From Candidatus Gottesmanbacteria bacterium RBG_16_37_8 (GTDB lineage: Bacteria > Patescibacteriota > Microgenomatia > 2-02-FULL-39-11): 6,243 bases of DNA. The notes beneath the pieces are model-generated. The model was not told the DNA's origin and did no database searches. It saw nothing but the letters and a program-made list of their open reading frames with translations. Each line of letters begins with the position of its first letter. Positions within the stretch are counted from its first letter, which is position 1. This document shows positions 6,043-6,243 of this stretch, piece after piece. The translations under genes and the position numbers were made by a program. The stretch covers positions 360 to 6,602 of the forward strand of contig MFJA01000019.1 in assembly GCA_001779055.1 (NCBI GenBank). The letters run 5' to 3'.

Positions 6043-6243
6043 TTAATGCCGGTTGACCGCATGGGCAACCAGCTTTACTTCTTTTATCAATTTTTCCAAT
6101 TCCTGTATCGATATAGCCTGTTCCCTGTCAGATATGGAATTGCCGGGATCGGTATGGGCTTCTATTAAAAGGCCGTCAGCTCCGGCAGCAATGGCAGCCC
6201 GGCTCATAGCTCTAACCAGGCTGGCACGTCCGGTGCCGTGACT
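6043..6243 (-). CDS. aroF: DAHP synthase, type I-beta, C-terminal fragment (cut by window edge)
   Basis: DAHP synthase condenses PEP with erythrose-4-phosphate and is the entry step of the pathway. Only the last 66 residues and the TAA stop are inside the window; the rest lies beyond 6243. The fragment opens with SHGTGRASLV and continues through SRAAIAAGADGLLIEAH and SISDREQAIS. Its His2, Glu28 and Asp39 have the same spacing as three metal ligands of the Thermotoga maritima enzyme (His272, Glu298, Asp309), which places it in the KDO8P-synthase-like I-beta group. The SDG common in this motif reads SDR here. The N-terminus, where an ACT-like or chorismate mutase regulatory domain could be, is not visible, so its regulation cannot be judged. 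It ends 4 bases before the prephenate dehydratase start and is presumably co-transcribed. The symbol aroF is one of several in use for this enzyme. Confidence 0.93.
   Translation of the reverse strand, partial: SHGTGRASLVRAMSRAAIAAGADGLLIEAHTDPGNSISDREQAISIQELEKLIKEVKLVAHAVNRH

Noticed and set aside
6039..6068. A longer pheA reading starting at TTG 6068 or ATG 6062
   Set aside because: It would add residues outside the dehydratase fold and overlap the DAHP synthase gene by 20-26 bases. ATG 6038 gives a family-typical N-terminus.
5590..6241. Plus-strand open frames at 5590-5784, 5785-5994 and 6053-6241
   Set aside because: They are antisense to pheA and the DAHP synthase end, whose catalytic motifs are clear. 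The peptides have no recognisable domain.

Overview
This is a stretch of bacterial chromosome filled by one compact operon, with all genes on the minus strand and transcription running from high to low coordinates. The operon encodes aromatic amino acid biosynthesis. In transcription order it reads: the end of a DAHP synthase gene (6243-6043, cut by the window edge), prephenate dehydratase (6038-5214), a free-standing AroQ-fold chorismate mutase (5221-4961), 3-dehydroquinate synthase aroB (4971-3871), type II 3-dehydroquinate dehydratase aroQ (3874-3434), EPSP synthase aroA (3432-2149), shikimate kinase aroK (2164-1655), shikimate dehydrogenase aroE (1661-843) and chorismate synthase aroC (840-1, cut by the other edge).

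Together these genes cover all seven steps from PEP plus erythrose-4-phosphate to chorismate. They also supply the two steps that turn chorismate into phenylpyruvate through prephenate. No prephenate dehydrogenase (tyrA) or aromatic aminotransferase is visible; either could lie outside the window. Junctions range from a 16-base overlap to a 4-base gap, which leaves no room for internal promoters or terminators between genes. Translational coupling is likely at several junctions, because several starts lack a clear Shine-Dalgarno sequence. I see no RNA gene, mobile element, CRISPR array or intergenic stretch longer than 4 bases.

The catalytic residues I could place by family knowledge are kept in nearly every enzyme, so the pathway looks functional. 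The main oddities are: a shikimate dehydrogenase lacking the usual substrate-binding Gln; a prephenate dehydratase with a degenerate N-terminal glycine motif; chorismate mutase and prephenate dehydratase as separate overlapping genes in the order opposite to the enterobacterial fusion; and a drop in G+C from roughly half in aroC to roughly a third in the genes upstream of it.

The organism is a bacterium with an AT-rich, Lys/Ile/Asn-rich coding style. The type I-beta (KDO8P-synthase-like) DAHP synthase, type II dehydroquinase and unfused enzymes would fit a Gram-positive anaerobe or one of many uncultivated phyla. The sequence alone does not let me name the lineage. This is core metabolism, not an accessory or defence region, and I found no convincing sign of an undescribed system.
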